Assembly: GCA_015661135.1 (NCBI GenBank)
Contig: JACVXW010000019.1
Coordinates: forward strand, 1-13,043
Direction: 5' to 3'
Length of the DNA stretch: 13,043 bases
DNA from: Chloroflexota bacterium
GTDB taxonomy: Bacteria > Chloroflexota > Limnocylindria > Limnocylindrales > CSP1-4
In this document: piece after piece, positions 12,877-13,043 of the stretch
How the letters are laid out: the number at the start of each line of letters is the position of its first letter
Position numbering within the stretch: position 1 is the stretch's first letter
Made by a program: the position numbers and the translations under genes
The notes under the pieces: model-generated
What the model was told of the DNA's origin: nothing
The model's database searches: none
What the model saw: the letters and a program-made list of their open reading frames with translations, nothing else

Positions 12877-12953
12877 TGGTGGGCGGTACTGGACTCGAAC
12901 CAGTGACTTCCTCGGTGTAAGCGAGGCGCTCTGACCAGCTGAGCTAACCGCCC
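12877..12953 (-). tRNA. tRNA-Val(UAC)
   Basis: Minus strand: acceptor GGGCGGT/ACCGCCC, D arm GCTCAGCTGGTCAGAGC, anticodon arm CTCGC-TTACACC-GAG with anticodon TAC, T arm ACTGG-TTCGAGT-CCAGT, discriminator A and encoded CCA. The sequence upstream (12954-13043) reaches the window edge; a weak TGTGAC/TATCCA pair with 17-nt spacing is visible there but not convincing. Confidence 0.96.
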
Positions 12954-13043
12954 GCATGGAGGGTAACGCACGCTACGACCGGGGTGGATACCGCCGCCGT
13001 TCAGGCGGTCACAGCACAAGGCGGCGGGGAGCACCGCAGCGAG

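Overview
The window is GC-rich bacterial chromosome. It is dense with codon-biased genes and carries five tRNA genes plus core housekeeping genes. The combination of an LCP protein with extra N-terminal membrane segments, a CpaE/TadZ-type ATPase with a receiver-like N-terminus, a Cys/His-bearing bS18, and rpsF-ssb-rpsR not followed by rplI suggests a GC-rich member of Chloroflexota or a relative. That placement is inference from gene style, not a search result.

Layout. (1) 1-1717, plus strand: the 3' part of an LCP (LytR-CpsA-Psr) cell-wall glycopolymer ligase gene, cut by the left window edge. Its end overlaps, tail to tail, a membrane glycosyltransferase gene on the minus strand. (2) 1592-4334, minus: branched-chain aminotransferase ilvE followed by the glycosyltransferase, with overlapping stop and start and a candidate promoter just upstream of ilvE. 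(3) 4429-7937, minus: rpsF, ssb and rpsR, then with short gaps or overlaps a TauE/SafE permease, a DUF1634 membrane protein and a Na+/Ca2+-exchanger-family antiporter. All six read the same way and could form one transcript. (4) 8088-9308, plus: a CpaE/TadZ-like ATPase, divergent from rpsF. (5) 9416-10016, minus: a DoxX-like membrane protein with tRNA-Leu(UAA) right behind it, flanked by two small GC-rich tandem repeats. (6) 10368-10806, minus: a tRNA array read Phe-Gly-Gln-Cys, with a candidate promoter upstream. (7) 11147-12738, minus: lemA and htpX, the usual membrane quality-control pair, preceded by tRNA-Val(UAC).

How the genes fit together. The LCP protein and the glycosyltransferase point to envelope glycopolymer synthesis. 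The ribosomal/SSB block is core, and its downstream half is a membrane-transport cassette in which TauE/SafE + DUF1634 is a recurrent pairing. LemA and HtpX belong to membrane-protein quality control.

I found no CRISPR array, transposase, integrase, phage gene, toxin-antitoxin pair or clearly new multi-gene system. The most interesting items are modest: the transporter genes attached to the rpsF operon, a candidate leaderless start for the DoxX-like gene, an odd tRNA-Leu without CCA, a recurring extended -10 motif, hairpins at gene ends, and the LCP/glycosyltransferase tail overlap.
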